Assembly: GCF_001571325.1 (NCBI RefSeq)
Contig: NZ_BCTO01000024.1
Location: 153,941 to 217,940 of the forward strand
Direction: 5' to 3'
DNA from: Delftia tsuruhatensis NBRC 16741
Lineage (GTDB): Bacteria; Pseudomonadota; Gammaproteobacteria; Burkholderiales; Burkholderiaceae_C
Length of the DNA stretch: 64,000 nt
The notes beneath the pieces were generated by a model. That model saw only the letters and a list, made by a program, of their open reading frames with translations. It ran no database searches and had not been told where the DNA came from. The translations under genes were made by a program, and so were the position numbers. This document shows, piece after piece, positions 16,231 to 24,880 of the stretch (positions within the stretch are counted from its first letter, which is position 1; each line of letters opens with the position of its first letter).

Positions 16231-17646
16231 CTATGCGGCGCGGCTGCCCCGGCTGTCGCTGCTGTCACGGGCCTCGGGCGCAGGAATGCGCACCCGGCTG
16301 GCCGGAAAGGTCACCGAAAACTCCGATCCCTGGCCCGGCGCGCTGGTGATGCCCAGCTTGGCACCATGGCGCTGCAGCACATGCTTGACGATGGCCAGGC
16401 CCAGGCCCGTGCCGCCGGTATCGCGCGAACGGCTGCGGTCCACGCGGTAAAAGCGTTCCGTCAGGCGCGCCAGGTGCTTGGGCTCGATCCCTGGCCCGGA
16501 GTCCTGCACGGCAAAGCGTGCCGATCCATCGGGCAAGGTCTCCCAGGTGACGTCGATGCGCCCGCCTGCCGGTGTGTAGCGCATGGCGTTGGCCAGCAGG
16601 TTGGAGAAGGCGCTTTGCAGCTCGGCGCTGGCGCCGGCCACCTCGCCGGCCTGCGCCAGCATCTCGGCCGACGGAAAGCTCAGCGCATGCGGCAGGGATT
16701 GCTTGCGCGTCAGCATGGACGACAGGCCGCGCGCCTCGTTTTCGCAGCGCTGCATGAGCTGGGCCACGGGCACCCATTCGTTGCTGCTGGGCAGCGGACT
16801 GCCCTCCAGGCGCGACAGCGCCAGCAGGTCTTCCACCAGATGCTGCATGCGCTCGGCCTGCTGGGCCATCAGGCCCAGGTAGCGGTTGCGTTCCTCGGGC
16901 TCCAGCGGCAGGTTCTGCAGCGTCTCGACAAAGCCCACGAGCACGGTCAGCGGCGTGCGGATTTCATGCGAGACGTTGGCCACGAAGTCACGGCGCATGG
17001 CCTCGGCCTGCTCCACCGCGGTCACATCGCGCGCCAGCAGCAGCTTGCGCCCTTCGCCATAGCCGTACAGTTGCACCGACAGCTTGACGGGGCGCGAGGC
17101 CGTGCTTTCGCGGCCCTGCATGACCAGATCGCGCGAGAAATCCTGGGTGGCGAAATAGGCGCTGAACTCGGGGTCGCGCACCAGGTTGCCAATGCTTTGC
17201 AGCAGGTCGCGTTCGGCATCGAAGCCGAACTGGCGCGCCGCGATCTGGTTGCACCATTCGATGCGGCCGTCGGCATCCAGCAGGACCACGCCGTTGGGAC
17301 TGGCCTGCAGGGCAGAAAGAATGTCATTGAGCCGCTGGTCGCCCTGCTGCACCTGCTGCACGCTCTGGCGCAGCCAGCGGCGCATGCGCACGCTGGCTTC
17401 TCCCCAGATGCCGCTGAGTTCAGGCGCCTCCCGCAGCTCCGACTGGCGCAGCCAGGACAGCAGGCGCATGGCGTTCCAGCTGTCCACCAGCCACCAGATC
17501 CAGCCCGCGCACAACGCGCCCGCCAGGGCCGCCACGGCCTGTGACGCCATGCCGGGGCTGGAGGCCGCCATGGCGCCCCACAGCCACCATCCCAGCAATG
17601 CGCCCGCGATCTGGGACGCCAACAAGCGAAAACCTCGCCAACCCAT
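16231..17646 (-). CDS. phoR: phosphate regulon sensor histidine kinase PhoR
   Basis: 471 residues from the ATG at 17646, which has AAGAAGG seven bases upstream; an extension to 17700 lacks support. Two N-terminal membrane segments (about 7-28 and 33-55), a PAS domain (LQASPNGVVLLDADGRIEWCN), H-box ANVSHEIRTPLTVLVGF, N-box FSNLLANAMRYTP and G-boxes DSGPGI and GGTGLGLAIVKH. Autophosphorylates at low phosphate and phosphorylates PhoB; PhoU and the Pst transporter hold it off at high phosphate. Last gene of the pst-pho run; two perfect hairpins lie between phoB and phoR. Confidence 0.95.
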   Translation of the reverse strand: MGWRGFRLLASQIAGALLGWWLWGAMAASSPGMASQAVAALAGALCAGWIWWLVDSWNAMRLLSWLRQSELREAPELSGIWGEASVRMRRWLRQSVQQVQQGDQRLNDILSALQASPNGVVLLDADGRIEWCNQIAARQFGFDAERDLLQSIGNLVRDPEFSAYFATQDFSRDLVMQGRESTASRPVKLSVQLYGYGEGRKLLLARDVTAVEQAEAMRRDFVANVSHEIRTPLTVLVGFVETLQNLPLEPEERNRYLGLMAQQAERMQHLVEDLLALSRLEGSPLPSSNEWVPVAQLMQRCENEARGLSSMLTRKQSLPHALSFPSAEMLAQAGEVAGASAELQSAFSNLLANAMRYTPAGGRIDVTWETLPDGSARFAVQDSGPGIEPKHLARLTERFYRVDRSRSRDTGGTGLGLAIVKHVLQRHGAKLGITSAPGQGSEFSVTFPASRVRIPAPEARDSSDSRGSRAA

Positions 17647-17671
17647 ACTTGCGCCTTCTTTGCGTTGTATT

Positions 17672-17718
17672 CGCTGCCTGGGGCAGCGGCGCCCGGGCAT
17701 GGCCTGCGGGGGCCATGC
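17672..17718 (-). promoter_or_regulatory. two tandem hairpins between phoB and phoR
   Basis: GCATGGCC/GGCCATGC (17697-17718, 8 bp, 6-base loop) followed on the minus strand by CGCTGCC/GGCAGCG (17672-17688, 7 bp, 3-base loop). No T-run follows. They may slow exonucleases or lower phoR relative to phoB. Confidence 0.45.
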
Positions 17719-17745
17719 GTGGATTCATTGGAACGCAGGACCGCC

Positions 17746-18441
17746 TCAGGCCAGCGCCTGCGCGCTGAGCCGGTAGCCGGCGCCCCGCACCGTTTCGATC
17801 AATGCACCGGCCATGCCCAGCGCCTCGCGCAGCCGCTTGACGTGGACGTCCACCGTGCGCTCCTCGATGAAGACGTGATCGCCCCAGACCTTGTCCAGCA
17901 ACTGGGCACGGCTGTGCACACGCTCGGGGTGCTTCATCAGATAGTGCAGCAGCTTGAACTCGGTGGGGCCCACCTTGATCATGTCGCCCTGCCAGCTCAC
18001 GCGGTGCGCGGCGGCGTCGAGCACCAGCTCGCCGATGCTGACCTTGTCCTGGATCTGCTCGGGCGCGCGGCGCCGCAGCACGGCACGGATGCGCGCCAGC
18101 AGCTCCTGGGTCGAGAAGGGCTTGGTGATGTAGTCATCGGCACCCGCATCGAGCCCCGCCACCTTGTCCGGCTCATCGCCGCGCGCCGTGAGCATCAGGA
18201 TGGGCACGGCCTTGGTGCGGCTGTCGGCGCGCCACTTGCGCGCCAGGGCCAGACCACTGGCACCGGGCAGCATCCAGTCGAGCAGGATCACGTCGGGCAG
18301 CACGGCATCGAGCTCGCGCTGCGCGGTCACGCCGTCCTCGGCCCAGACCGGCTGGAAGCCGTTGTGCCGCAGGTTGACAGCGATCAGCTCCGCGATGGCG
18401 GGCTCGTCCTCGACGATAAGGACCATGGGCATCTTCTTCAT
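17746..18441 (-). CDS. phoB: phosphate regulon response regulator PhoB
   Basis: 231 residues. Receiver domain with acidic pair VEDEPAIAELI, phospho-acceptor Asp in DVILLDWMLPG, the Thr/Ser in MLTARGDE and the Lys in DDYITKPF. OmpR-type winged-helix DNA-binding domain from ~135 (VGPTEFKLLHYLMKHPERVHSRAQLLDKVWG ... RTVDVHVKRLREAL, split here by an omitted segment). It should bind the 7+4+7 direct repeats seen upstream of pstS and ppk. Starts 20 bases after phoU. Confidence 0.96.
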   Translation of the reverse strand: MKKMPMVLIVEDEPAIAELIAVNLRHNGFQPVWAEDGVTAQRELDAVLPDVILLDWMLPGASGLALARKWRADSRTKAVPILMLTARGDEPDKVAGLDAGADDYITKPFSTQELLARIRAVLRRRAPEQIQDKVSIGELVLDAAAHRVSWQGDMIKVGPTEFKLLHYLMKHPERVHSRAQLLDKVWGDHVFIEERTVDVHVKRLREALGMAGALIETVRGAGYRLSAQALA

Positions 18442-18461
18442 CCGTTGTTCGCCTCCGGCAC

Positions 18462-19163
18462 TTACAGCACTGCCGACTCGATGGCATCCATGGTCTGGTG
18501 GCGGACATCCTTGCCCTCCACCAGATAGATGATCAGCTCGGCCACATTCTTGGAATGGTCACCGATGCGCTCAATGGCCTTGGCCAGGAACAGCAGGTCC
18601 AGGCTGGCCGAGATGGTGCGCGGGTCTTCCATCATGTAGGTGATGAGCTTGCGCACGAAGCCGTCGAACTCCTGGTCGATCAGGTCATCTTCCTTGAGGA
18701 TGGCCACGGCCGCCTTGGTGTCCAGGCGCGCAAAGGCGTCCAGCGTCTTGCGCAGCAGGCCCGAGGCCATCTCGGCCGCAGTGCGCAGGTCGCCCGTGGG
18801 CAGGGAGCGTGCGGCGCCGCTTTCGATGATGGACTTGACCATGCGCGCCATCTTGTGCGCTTCGTCGCCCATGCGCTCCAGGTTGGCCGTGGCCTTGGAG
18901 AAGGCGATCAGCAGGCGCAGATCGCGCGCCGTGGGCTGGCGCCGGGCAATGATGGACGACAGTTCGTGGTCGATCTCCACTTCCATGGCATTGACGCGCT
19001 TTTCTGCGGCATCGACCTGCTCCACGGCCTCGATGCTGAAGCGCGACAGCGCATAGACGGCCTGGCGGATCTGGGACTCGACCAGACCGCCGAGTTCCAT
19101 GACGCGCGCCGAGACGCGGTTGAGTTCGCTGTCGAACTGGCTGGAAAGGTGTTTTTCGGTCAT
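18462..19163 (-). CDS. phoU: phosphate signalling protein PhoU
   Basis: 233 residues made of two similar three-helix bundles. Each carries the PhoU acidic metal/partner motif region (for example ERMGDEAHKMARM in the first half and ERIGDHSKNVAELIIY in the second). PhoU connects PstB to PhoR and silences the regulon when phosphate is sufficient. Start MTEKHLSSQFDSELNRV is typical. Thirteen bases separate it from pstB. Confidence 0.96.
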   Translation of the reverse strand: MTEKHLSSQFDSELNRVSARVMELGGLVESQIRQAVYALSRFSIEAVEQVDAAEKRVNAMEVEIDHELSSIIARRQPTARDLRLLIAFSKATANLERMGDEAHKMARMVKSIIESGAARSLPTGDLRTAAEMASGLLRKTLDAFARLDTKAAVAILKEDDLIDQEFDGFVRKLITYMMEDPRTISASLDLLFLAKAIERIGDHSKNVAELIIYLVEGKDVRHQTMDAIESAVL

Positions 19164-19176
19164 CGATGGCTCCTGC

Positions 19177-19959
19177 TCAGCCGAAGCGGCCGGTGATGTA
19201 GTCTTCCGTTTCCTTGCGCTGGGGCTTGAAGAACATCTGCTCGGTGTCTCCGAATTCCACCAGGTCGCCCAGGTACATGTAGGCCGTGTAGTCGCTGCAG
19301 CGGGCCGCCTGCTGCATGTTGTGCGTGACGATGACGACGGTGTAGTCGTTCTTCAGTTCGGCAATCAGCTCCTCGATCTTGGCCGTGGAGATCGGGTCCA
19401 GGGCCGAGCAGGGCTCGTCGAGCAGCAGCACTTCGGGCTTGATGGCAATGCCGCGTGCAATGCACAGGCGCTGCTGCTGGCCGCCGGACAGGCCCGAGCC
19501 GCTTTGCTGCAGCTTGTCCTTGACCTCGCCCCACAGGGCCGCCTTGCGCAGTGCCCATTCCACACGGTCGTCCATGTCGGAGGAGCTGAGGTTTTCAAAC
19601 AGCTTCACGCCGAAGGCGATGTTGTCGTAGATGGACATGGGAAACGGCGTGGGCTTCTGGAACACCATGCCGACCTTGGCACGGATCAGCGCCACGTCCT
19701 GCTTGCTGGTCAGCAGGTTCTCGCCGTCCAGCAAAATCTGGCCTTCGGCGCGCTGCTCGGGATACAGCTCGAACATGCGGTTGAAGGTGCGCAGCAGCGT
19801 GGACTTGCCGCAGCCCGACGGGCCGATGAAAGCCGTGACCTTCTTTTCGGGAATGTCCAGGTTGATGCCCTTCAAGGCGTGGAACTTGCCGTAGTAGAAG
19901 TTCAGGTCGCGCACCGTCAGCTTGGAAGAGGTCAGCGCGCTGGAAGAGGTCGCAGTCAT
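19177..19959 (-). CDS. pstB: phosphate ABC transporter ATP-binding protein PstB
   Basis: 260 residues from the ATG at 19959, chosen because AAGGA stands seven bases upstream; an alternative ATG at 19998 overlaps the pstA stop (TAATG) and would add 13 residues. Walker [11 protein letters not shown]-loop QKPTPFP, ABC signature [14 protein letters not shown], Walker [14 protein letters not shown] and the H-switch VTHNMQQA are all intact. Drives phosphate import with PstC and PstA. Confidence 0.97.
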   Translation of the reverse strand: MTATSSSALTSSKLTVRDLNFYYGKFHALKGINLDIPEKKVTAFIGPSGCGKSTLLRTFNRMFELYPEQRAEGQILLDGENLLTSKQDVALIRAKVGMVFQKPTPFPMSIYDNIAFGVKLFENLSSSDMDDRVEWALRKAALWGEVKDKLQQSGSGLSGGQQQRLCIARGIAIKPEVLLLDEPCSALDPISTAKIEELIAELKNDYTVVIVTHNMQQAARCSDYTAYMYLGDLVEFGDTEQMFFKPQRKETEDYITGRFG

Positions 19960-19997
19960 TGCGGAATCCTTGTCCTGGTTGATTGCTTGTTGCTGCA

Positions 19998-20882
19998 TTA
20001 CTTCTGGCGTGTCAGGAAACGCGCCAGGATATTGAGACCGAGCACCGCCACGGTGATCAGGAACACACCGGCCCAGGCCAGTTGCTGCCAATTCTCGTAA
20101 GGGCTCATCGCGAACTTGAAGATGGTCACCGGCAGGCTGGCCATGGGCTTGGACAGGTCGGCATTCCAGAACTGGTTGTTCAGCGCCGTGAACAGCAGCG
20201 GGGCGGTCTCGCCGGCAATGCGGGCCACGGCCAGCAGCACGCCGGTGATCACGCCGGCGCGCGCTGCACGCAGCGTCACCATGATGATGACCTTCCACTT
20301 GGGCGTGCCCAGCGCGTAGGCGGCTTCGCGCAGGCTGGCAGGCACCAGCACAAGCATGTTCTCGGTGGTGCGGATGACCACGGGAATCACGATCAGCGCC
20401 AGCGCCACCACGCCCGCATAGCCGGAAAAGCTCTTGAAGCGCGCCACGACCACGGTGTAGACGAACAGGCCGATCACGATGGACGGCGCCGACAGCAGGA
20501 TGTCGTTGACGAAGCGTGTGGTATTGGCCAGCCAGCCACGCGCATCGTATTCAGCCAGGTAGACACCGGCCATCACGCCGATGGGCGTGCCCACGAACGT
20601 GGCCAGGGCCACCATGATCAGCGAGCCGAAGATGGCGTTGGCAATGCCGCCGGCCTCATTGGGCGGAGGCGTCATCTCGCTGAACAGTGCCAGGCTCAGG
20701 CCGCCGATGCCCAGGGTGATGGTCTCCCACAGAATCCAGATCAGCCAGAACACGCCGAAGGTCATGGCAGCCAGGGACAGGGTCAGCGCCACCTGGTTCA
20801 CACGCTTGCGCTGGGCATACTTGGCCTGGCGCACGCGCGACAGCTCGGCGGCATTGATCATCTTGGTGGAGGTGCTGCTCAC
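19998..20882 (-). CDS. pstA: phosphate ABC transporter permease PstA
   Basis: 294 residues with six membrane segments and the permease EAA-like loop ([20 protein letters not shown]) that docks on PstB. Start overlaps the pstC stop by four bases (ATGA), so the two permease subunits are coupled. Confidence 0.96.
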   Translation of the reverse strand: MSSTSTKMINAAELSRVRQAKYAQRKRVNQVALTLSLAAMTFGVFWLIWILWETITLGIGGLSLALFSEMTPPPNEAGGIANAIFGSLIMVALATFVGTPIGVMAGVYLAEYDARGWLANTTRFVNDILLSAPSIVIGLFVYTVVVARFKSFSGYAGVVALALIVIPVVIRTTENMLVLVPASLREAAYALGTPKWKVIIMVTLRAARAGVITGVLLAVARIAGETAPLLFTALNNQFWNADLSKPMASLPVTIFKFAMSPYENWQQLAWAGVFLITVAVLGLNILARFLTRQK

Positions 20883-21901
20883 GAGCGTGCTCCTTCATTC
20901 TTTTGCAGGCGGTTGAGCAGGACCTTGGAGCAAGCCAGCACCACGAAGGTGATGAAGAACAGCACCAGACCCAGATAGATCAGCGAAGCCTGGTGCAAGC
21001 CCTCGCCCGCTTCGGCGAACTCGTTGGCCAGGGCCGAGGTGATGCTGTTGGCAGCCTCGAAGACCGACAGCGAGTTGAGCTGGTTCATGTTGCCGATCAC
21101 GAAGGTCACGGCCATGGTCTCGCCCAATGCACGGCCCAGGCCCAGCATCACGCCGCCGAGCACGCCGGTCTTGGTGTAGGGCAGAACCACCTTCCAGACC
21201 ACTTCCCAGGTCGTGGAACCCAGGCCATAGGCGGACTCCTTGAGCAGGGCCGGAGTGACCTCGAACACATCGCGCATCACGGAGGCGATGAAGGGAATGA
21301 TCATGATGGCCAGGATGATGCCGGCCGACAGGATGCCGATGCCCACCGGCGGGCCGGACACGAAGGCCTCCAGATAGGGAACGCCCTGGAACAGCTTTTG
21401 CAGGGGCTGCTGCACATAGGTGGACAGCACGGGGCCGAACACCATCAGGCCCCACATGCCGTAGACGATGGAAGGCACGGCGGCCAGCAGCTCCACGGCC
21501 GTGCCCAGCGGGCGCTTGAGCCAGGCCGGCGACAGCTCGGTGAGGAACAGCGCGATGCCGAAGCTCACGGGCACCGCAATCAGCAATGCGATGGCCGAGG
21601 TGGCCAGCGTGCCGTAGATCATGACCAGGCCGCCGAATTCGTTGCGAACGGGGTCCCAGACACTGCGGCCGAGGAAACTCAGGCCGTATTCATAGATGGC
21701 GGGCCAGGCACCGACCAGCAGCGAGGCCAGGATGGCCAGCAGCAGGCCCAGCGTCAGCAGCGCGGCCAGACGCGCGAGAGCGCCAAACAAGCGATCCGCC
21801 ACGCGCCCCGACAGCATCGGGGGGCGTAGCGGAGAAGGTGTGCGTCGCTGGGAAGCCTGTGCAGAGGCGGCCAGCGAGTTCGAGGGCGACGTTGTGGACA
21901 C
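20879..21901 (-). CDS. pstC: phosphate ABC transporter permease PstC
   Basis: 340 residues; a ~35-residue hydrophilic N-terminus ([18 protein letters not shown]...) precedes six membrane segments. EAA-like loop [20 protein letters not shown] is present, as is the PstC-typical [22 protein letters not shown] near the end. Second gene of the operon, 88 bases after pstS; a long hairpin occupies that gap. Confidence 0.95.
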   Translation of the reverse strand: MSTTSPSNSLAASAQASQRRTPSPLRPPMLSGRVADRLFGALARLAALLTLGLLLAILASLLVGAWPAIYEYGLSFLGRSVWDPVRNEFGGLVMIYGTLATSAIALLIAVPVSFGIALFLTELSPAWLKRPLGTAVELLAAVPSIVYGMWGLMVFGPVLSTYVQQPLQKLFQGVPYLEAFVSGPPVGIGILSAGIILAIMIIPFIASVMRDVFEVTPALLKESAYGLGSTTWEVVWKVVLPYTKTGVLGGVMLGLGRALGETMAVTFVIGNMNQLNSLSVFEAANSITSALANEFAEAGEGLHQASLIYLGLVLFFITFVVLACSKVLLNRLQKNEGARS

Positions 21902-21937
21902 GTGAGGCGCCTTTATTCGCGGTTTGTGAAGGGATCA

Positions 21938-21979
21938 GGGGAGCCATGATGCACCTGCCGGCGGTGCGCCATGGCCCCC
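21938..21979 (-). promoter_or_regulatory. long hairpin between pstS and pstC
   Basis: Imperfect stem on the minus-strand transcript: GGGG-CCATG-GCACC pairs with GGTGC-CATGG-CCCC around a GCCGGCA loop. No T-run follows. Likely stabilises the pstS message or gives partial termination, so that more binding protein than permease is made; inferred from position and the general behaviour of binding-protein operons. Confidence 0.55.
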
Positions 21980-21989
21980 TTTTCAGGGT

Positions 21990-23030
21990 TTACTTCAGGG
22001 AAATGGCAGTGCCGGAGGTGTCCTTGATCTGGCCCCAGGATTGGAAGATCACGTTCTTGACGGCGTCAGGCATGGGCACGTAGTCCAGGTCGGTGGCGGT
22101 CTTGTCGCCGGACTTGTAGGCCCACTCGAAGAACTTCAGCGAGGCAGCGGCCTGTGCAGGCTTGTCCTGGGCCTTGTGCATGATGATGAAGGTGGCCGAG
22201 GTGATGGGCCATGCCTCCTTGCCAGGCTGGTTGGTCAGGATCTGGTAGAAGCTCTTGGCCCAGTCGGCACCGGCAGCAGCGGCCTTGAAGGTGGCGTCAT
22301 CAGGGGACACGAAGGTGCCGCCTGCGGTCTGCAGCTGGGTGTAGGTCAGCTTGTTTTGCTTGACGTAGGCGTACTCGACGTAGCCGATGGAGTTGGGCAG
22401 GCGACCCACGAAGGCGGCCACGCCTTCGTTGCCCTTGCCGCCTGCGCCCGTGGGCCAGTTCACGGCCTTGCCTTCGCCAACCTTTTCCTTCCACTCGGCA
22501 TTGACCTTGGACAGGTAGTTGGTGAAGCCGAAGGTGGTGCCCGAGCCGTCAGCGCGGCGCACGGGAGCGATGGTGGCGTCAGGCAGGTTCACGCCCGGGT
22601 TCAGGGCCTTGATGGCCTCGTCATTCCACTTGCTGATCTTGCCCAGGTAGATGTCGCCCAGCACCTGGCCGGTCAGCTTGAGCTGGCCGGGCTGGATGCC
22701 CTTGATGTTGACCACGGGCACGATGCCGCCGATCACGGTGGGAAATTGCACCAGACCCTTCTTGGCCAGTTCTTCATCCTTGAGCGGCTCGTCGGAGGCG
22801 CCGAAGTCCACGGTCTTGGCTTCGATCTGCTTGATGCCGGCGCTGGAGCCCACGGACTGGTAGTTGATCTTCACGCCGGTGGCCTTGTTGTAGTCCGCAG
22901 CCCACTTGGAGTACAGCGGAGCCGGGAAGCTGGCGCCTGCGCCGGTGGCTTCCTGCTGAGCCAGGGCCTGGCCCACGCCGCCCGCAGACAGAGCACCAGC
23001 CACCAGAATGTGAATCACAGACAACTTCAT
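21990..23030 (-). CDS. pstS: periplasmic phosphate-binding protein PstS
   Basis: 346 residues. The ATG at 23030 has AGAGG eight bases upstream and opens a clear signal peptide ([20 protein letters not shown], cut after ALA). The mature protein starts with the PstS signature [14 protein letters not shown] and has [13 protein letters not shown], the phosphate-contacting [14 protein letters not shown] and the [10 protein letters not shown] segment. High-affinity phosphate capture for the PstCAB transporter. A canonical Pho box lies about 55 bases upstream of the start, so it heads the operon. Confidence 0.97.
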   Translation of the reverse strand: MKLSVIHILVAGALSAGGVGQALAQQEATGAGASFPAPLYSKWAADYNKATGVKINYQSVGSSAGIKQIEAKTVDFGASDEPLKDEELAKKGLVQFPTVIGGIVPVVNIKGIQPGQLKLTGQVLGDIYLGKISKWNDEAIKALNPGVNLPDATIAPVRRADGSGTTFGFTNYLSKVNAEWKEKVGEGKAVNWPTGAGGKGNEGVAAFVGRLPNSIGYVEYAYVKQNKLTYTQLQTAGGTFVSPDDATFKAAAAGADWAKSFYQILTNQPGKEAWPITSATFIIMHKAQDKPAQAAASLKFFEWAYKSGDKTATDLDYVPMPDAVKNVIFQSWGQIKDTSGTAISLK

Positions 23031-23068
23031 GTACAGACCTCTTAGGGGTTGAAAGATGCGATGGCTGG

Positions 23069-23102
23069 ACTGTAAGAAGGCTTTGTGACATTGATGTGAC
23101 AT
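23069..23102 (-). promoter_or_regulatory. Pho box and -10 of the pst operon
   Basis: Direct repeat ATGTCAC-ATCA-ATGTCAC (complement of 23085-23102; 7+4+7, 11-base period) followed after 10 bases by -10 TACAGT (23069-23074). No -35 hexamer, as expected where PhoB takes its place. Confidence 0.85.
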
Positions 23103-23277
23103 GGAAAAAAGGCGTCACAAACAGCAGGCCTTCCCATGTAAGAACCCGGTCATCGCGATGTCACAATTCCGTCTTAGTCTTGTGTGTCGCACGAGCAGGC
23201 ACCAGACAGGTGCAGCCCTGCCCCCTCGGACATCGCTGTGCAATCGTGCTCGACGAATCTTGATTGGCGTTTCTTTC

Positions 23278-24762
23278 ATGGCACCAGAATCCCTGCTCGC
23301 TGCCGTTGACCTCGGGTCCAACAGCTTTCGCCTCGAAATAGGCCGCGTCGGCAGCCACCAGCGCATAGAGCGCGTGGAATACCTCAAGGAAACCGTGCGC
23401 CAGGGCAATGGACTCAACGAGCGCCATGAACTGACTGACGAAGCCATGCAACGCGGCTGGGACTGCCTGGCACGCTTTGGCGAACGGCTGGCCGGCTTTG
23501 CGGCCGACCAGGTCCGCGCCGTGGCCACGCAGACCCTGCGCGAGGCCCGCAACCGCGATGTCTTCATCGCGCGAGGCAGCACCCTGCTGGGCTTTCCCAT
23601 CGAAGTCATCTCGGGCGAGGAAGAGGCCCGGCTGATCTATCGCGGCGTCTCCAGCCTGCTGCCGCCATCGTCTCAACGGCGTCTGGTGGTGGACATTGGC
23701 GGGCGCTCCACCGAAGTCATCATCGGCCAGCATGGCGAAGCGCGCCAGGTGGCCTCCTACCCCATAGGCAGCGTGGCCTGGAGCACGCAGTTCTTTGGCG
23801 AGGGCACGCTGTCGCGCGCGCACTTCTCGGCCGCCATCAAGGCGGCGCAGGCAGCCCTCACCCAGACCGTATCGGCCTATCCAGCCACCGCCTGGGACTG
23901 CGCCTATGCATCGTCAGGCACGGCCAACGCCGTGGGAGACATCCTGGCGGCCAACGGCTACTCCGGGCGGCTGATCACGCCCGACAGCCTGCGCTGGCTG
24001 CATGAGCAGTTGATGGACGCCGGCCACGTGGACCGCATCCGCCTGGCCGGACTCAAGGAAGACCGGCGAGCCGTCATCGCCGGCGGCCTGAGCATTCTGA
24101 TGGCCGCCCTGGGCCTGCTGGGCATCGACGAACTGGAGGTTGCACAGGGCGCGCTGCGCCAGGGCGTGCTGCACGATCTGCTGGAACACGAGCCGCCTGC
24201 CGACCGCGAAGCCGCCGAGATCGCGGCGCTGCAACAGGACTTCGGCATTGACGCATCCCACGCACTGCGTGTTCGCAAGGTGGCACGCTGGGCCTGGCAA
24301 TCGCTGCAGGCGCAGCAGCCGCCCGATGCACTGGCCACGCACGCACTGGACACGGCTGCCAGCCTGCATGAGATCGGCATGCGCATCTCTCTGAGCGCCT
24401 ACCACCGCCACGGCGCCTACATCACCGAACACTGCAGTGCCGCCACCTGGCCCGTGGAGCTGCGCGAACGCATCACCCAGCTGGTGCTTGGCCACCAGGG
24501 CAAGCTGCGCAAGCTCGAGGCTGCCATCGAGGACCGGGCCGTGGCCTGGCCATTGCTGGCGCTGCGCCTGGCCGTGCAGCTGTGCCACGCCCGGCGCGAT
24601 CCCGATCTGCAGGGCATGCGCCTGCACCGCTCGGACAGCGTCTTTCACCTGACCGTACCGGAAGGCTGGACCAGGAGCTACCCCCAGTCCGCCCAGTTGC
24701 TGCGCACCGAAGCCGTGGCCTGGCAGAAGACGCCTTGGACGCTGCAGTTGCATCTGCACTGA
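23278..24762 (+). CDS. ppx: exopolyphosphatase, Ppx/GppA family, full length
   Basis: 494 residues from the ATG at 23278 (the open frame upstream is unsupported). ASKHA-fold phosphatase: phosphate-1 motif AAVDLGSNSFRLEIG, RAVATQTLREARN, the phosphate-2 motif RRLVVDIGGRSTEVIIG and the adenosine-like motif SSGTANAVGD, then the C-terminal HD-like helical domain from ~310. Hydrolyses terminal phosphates of polyphosphate and possibly pppGpp. Divergent from pstS and convergent with ppk. Confidence 0.93.
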   Translation: MAPESLLAAVDLGSNSFRLEIGRVGSHQRIERVEYLKETVRQGNGLNERHELTDEAMQRGWDCLARFGERLAGFAADQVRAVATQTLREARNRDVFIARGSTLLGFPIEVISGEEEARLIYRGVSSLLPPSSQRRLVVDIGGRSTEVIIGQHGEARQVASYPIGSVAWSTQFFGEGTLSRAHFSAAIKAAQAALTQTVSAYPATAWDCAYASSGTANAVGDILAANGYSGRLITPDSLRWLHEQLMDAGHVDRIRLAGLKEDRRAVIAGGLSILMAALGLLGIDELEVAQGALRQGVLHDLLEHEPPADREAAEIAALQQDFGIDASHALRVRKVARWAWQSLQAQQPPDALATHALDTAASLHEIGMRISLSAYHRHGAYITEHCSAATWPVELRERITQLVLGHQGKLRKLEAAIEDRAVAWPLLALRLAVQLCHARRDPDLQGMRLHRSDSVFHLTVPEGWTRSYPQSAQLLRTEAVAWQKTPWTLQLHLH

Positions 24763-24796
24763 ATGCCGAACGTCTCCGGCTGCCGCAGCGACAAGC

Positions 24797-24835
24797 AAAA
24801 AGCCCTGCCAGCGCAATGCGTTGGCGGGGCTTTTT
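24797..24835. terminator. bidirectional terminator between ppx and ppk
   Basis: Near-perfect 17-bp stem AAAAAGCCCTGCCAGCG/CGTTGGCGGGGCTTTTT (two G-U pairs), five-base loop, A-run on one side and T-run on the other. Serves both convergent genes. Confidence 0.92.
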
Positions 24836-24880
24836 CGATTGCACAGGGCAGGCGCGCGGCGCCCTGACAGGATATGCGGC

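Noticed and set aside
23113..23164. Possible PhoB site for ppx on the plus strand
   Set aside because: One good half (ATGTCAC, 23158-23164) without a partner at the proper spacing.
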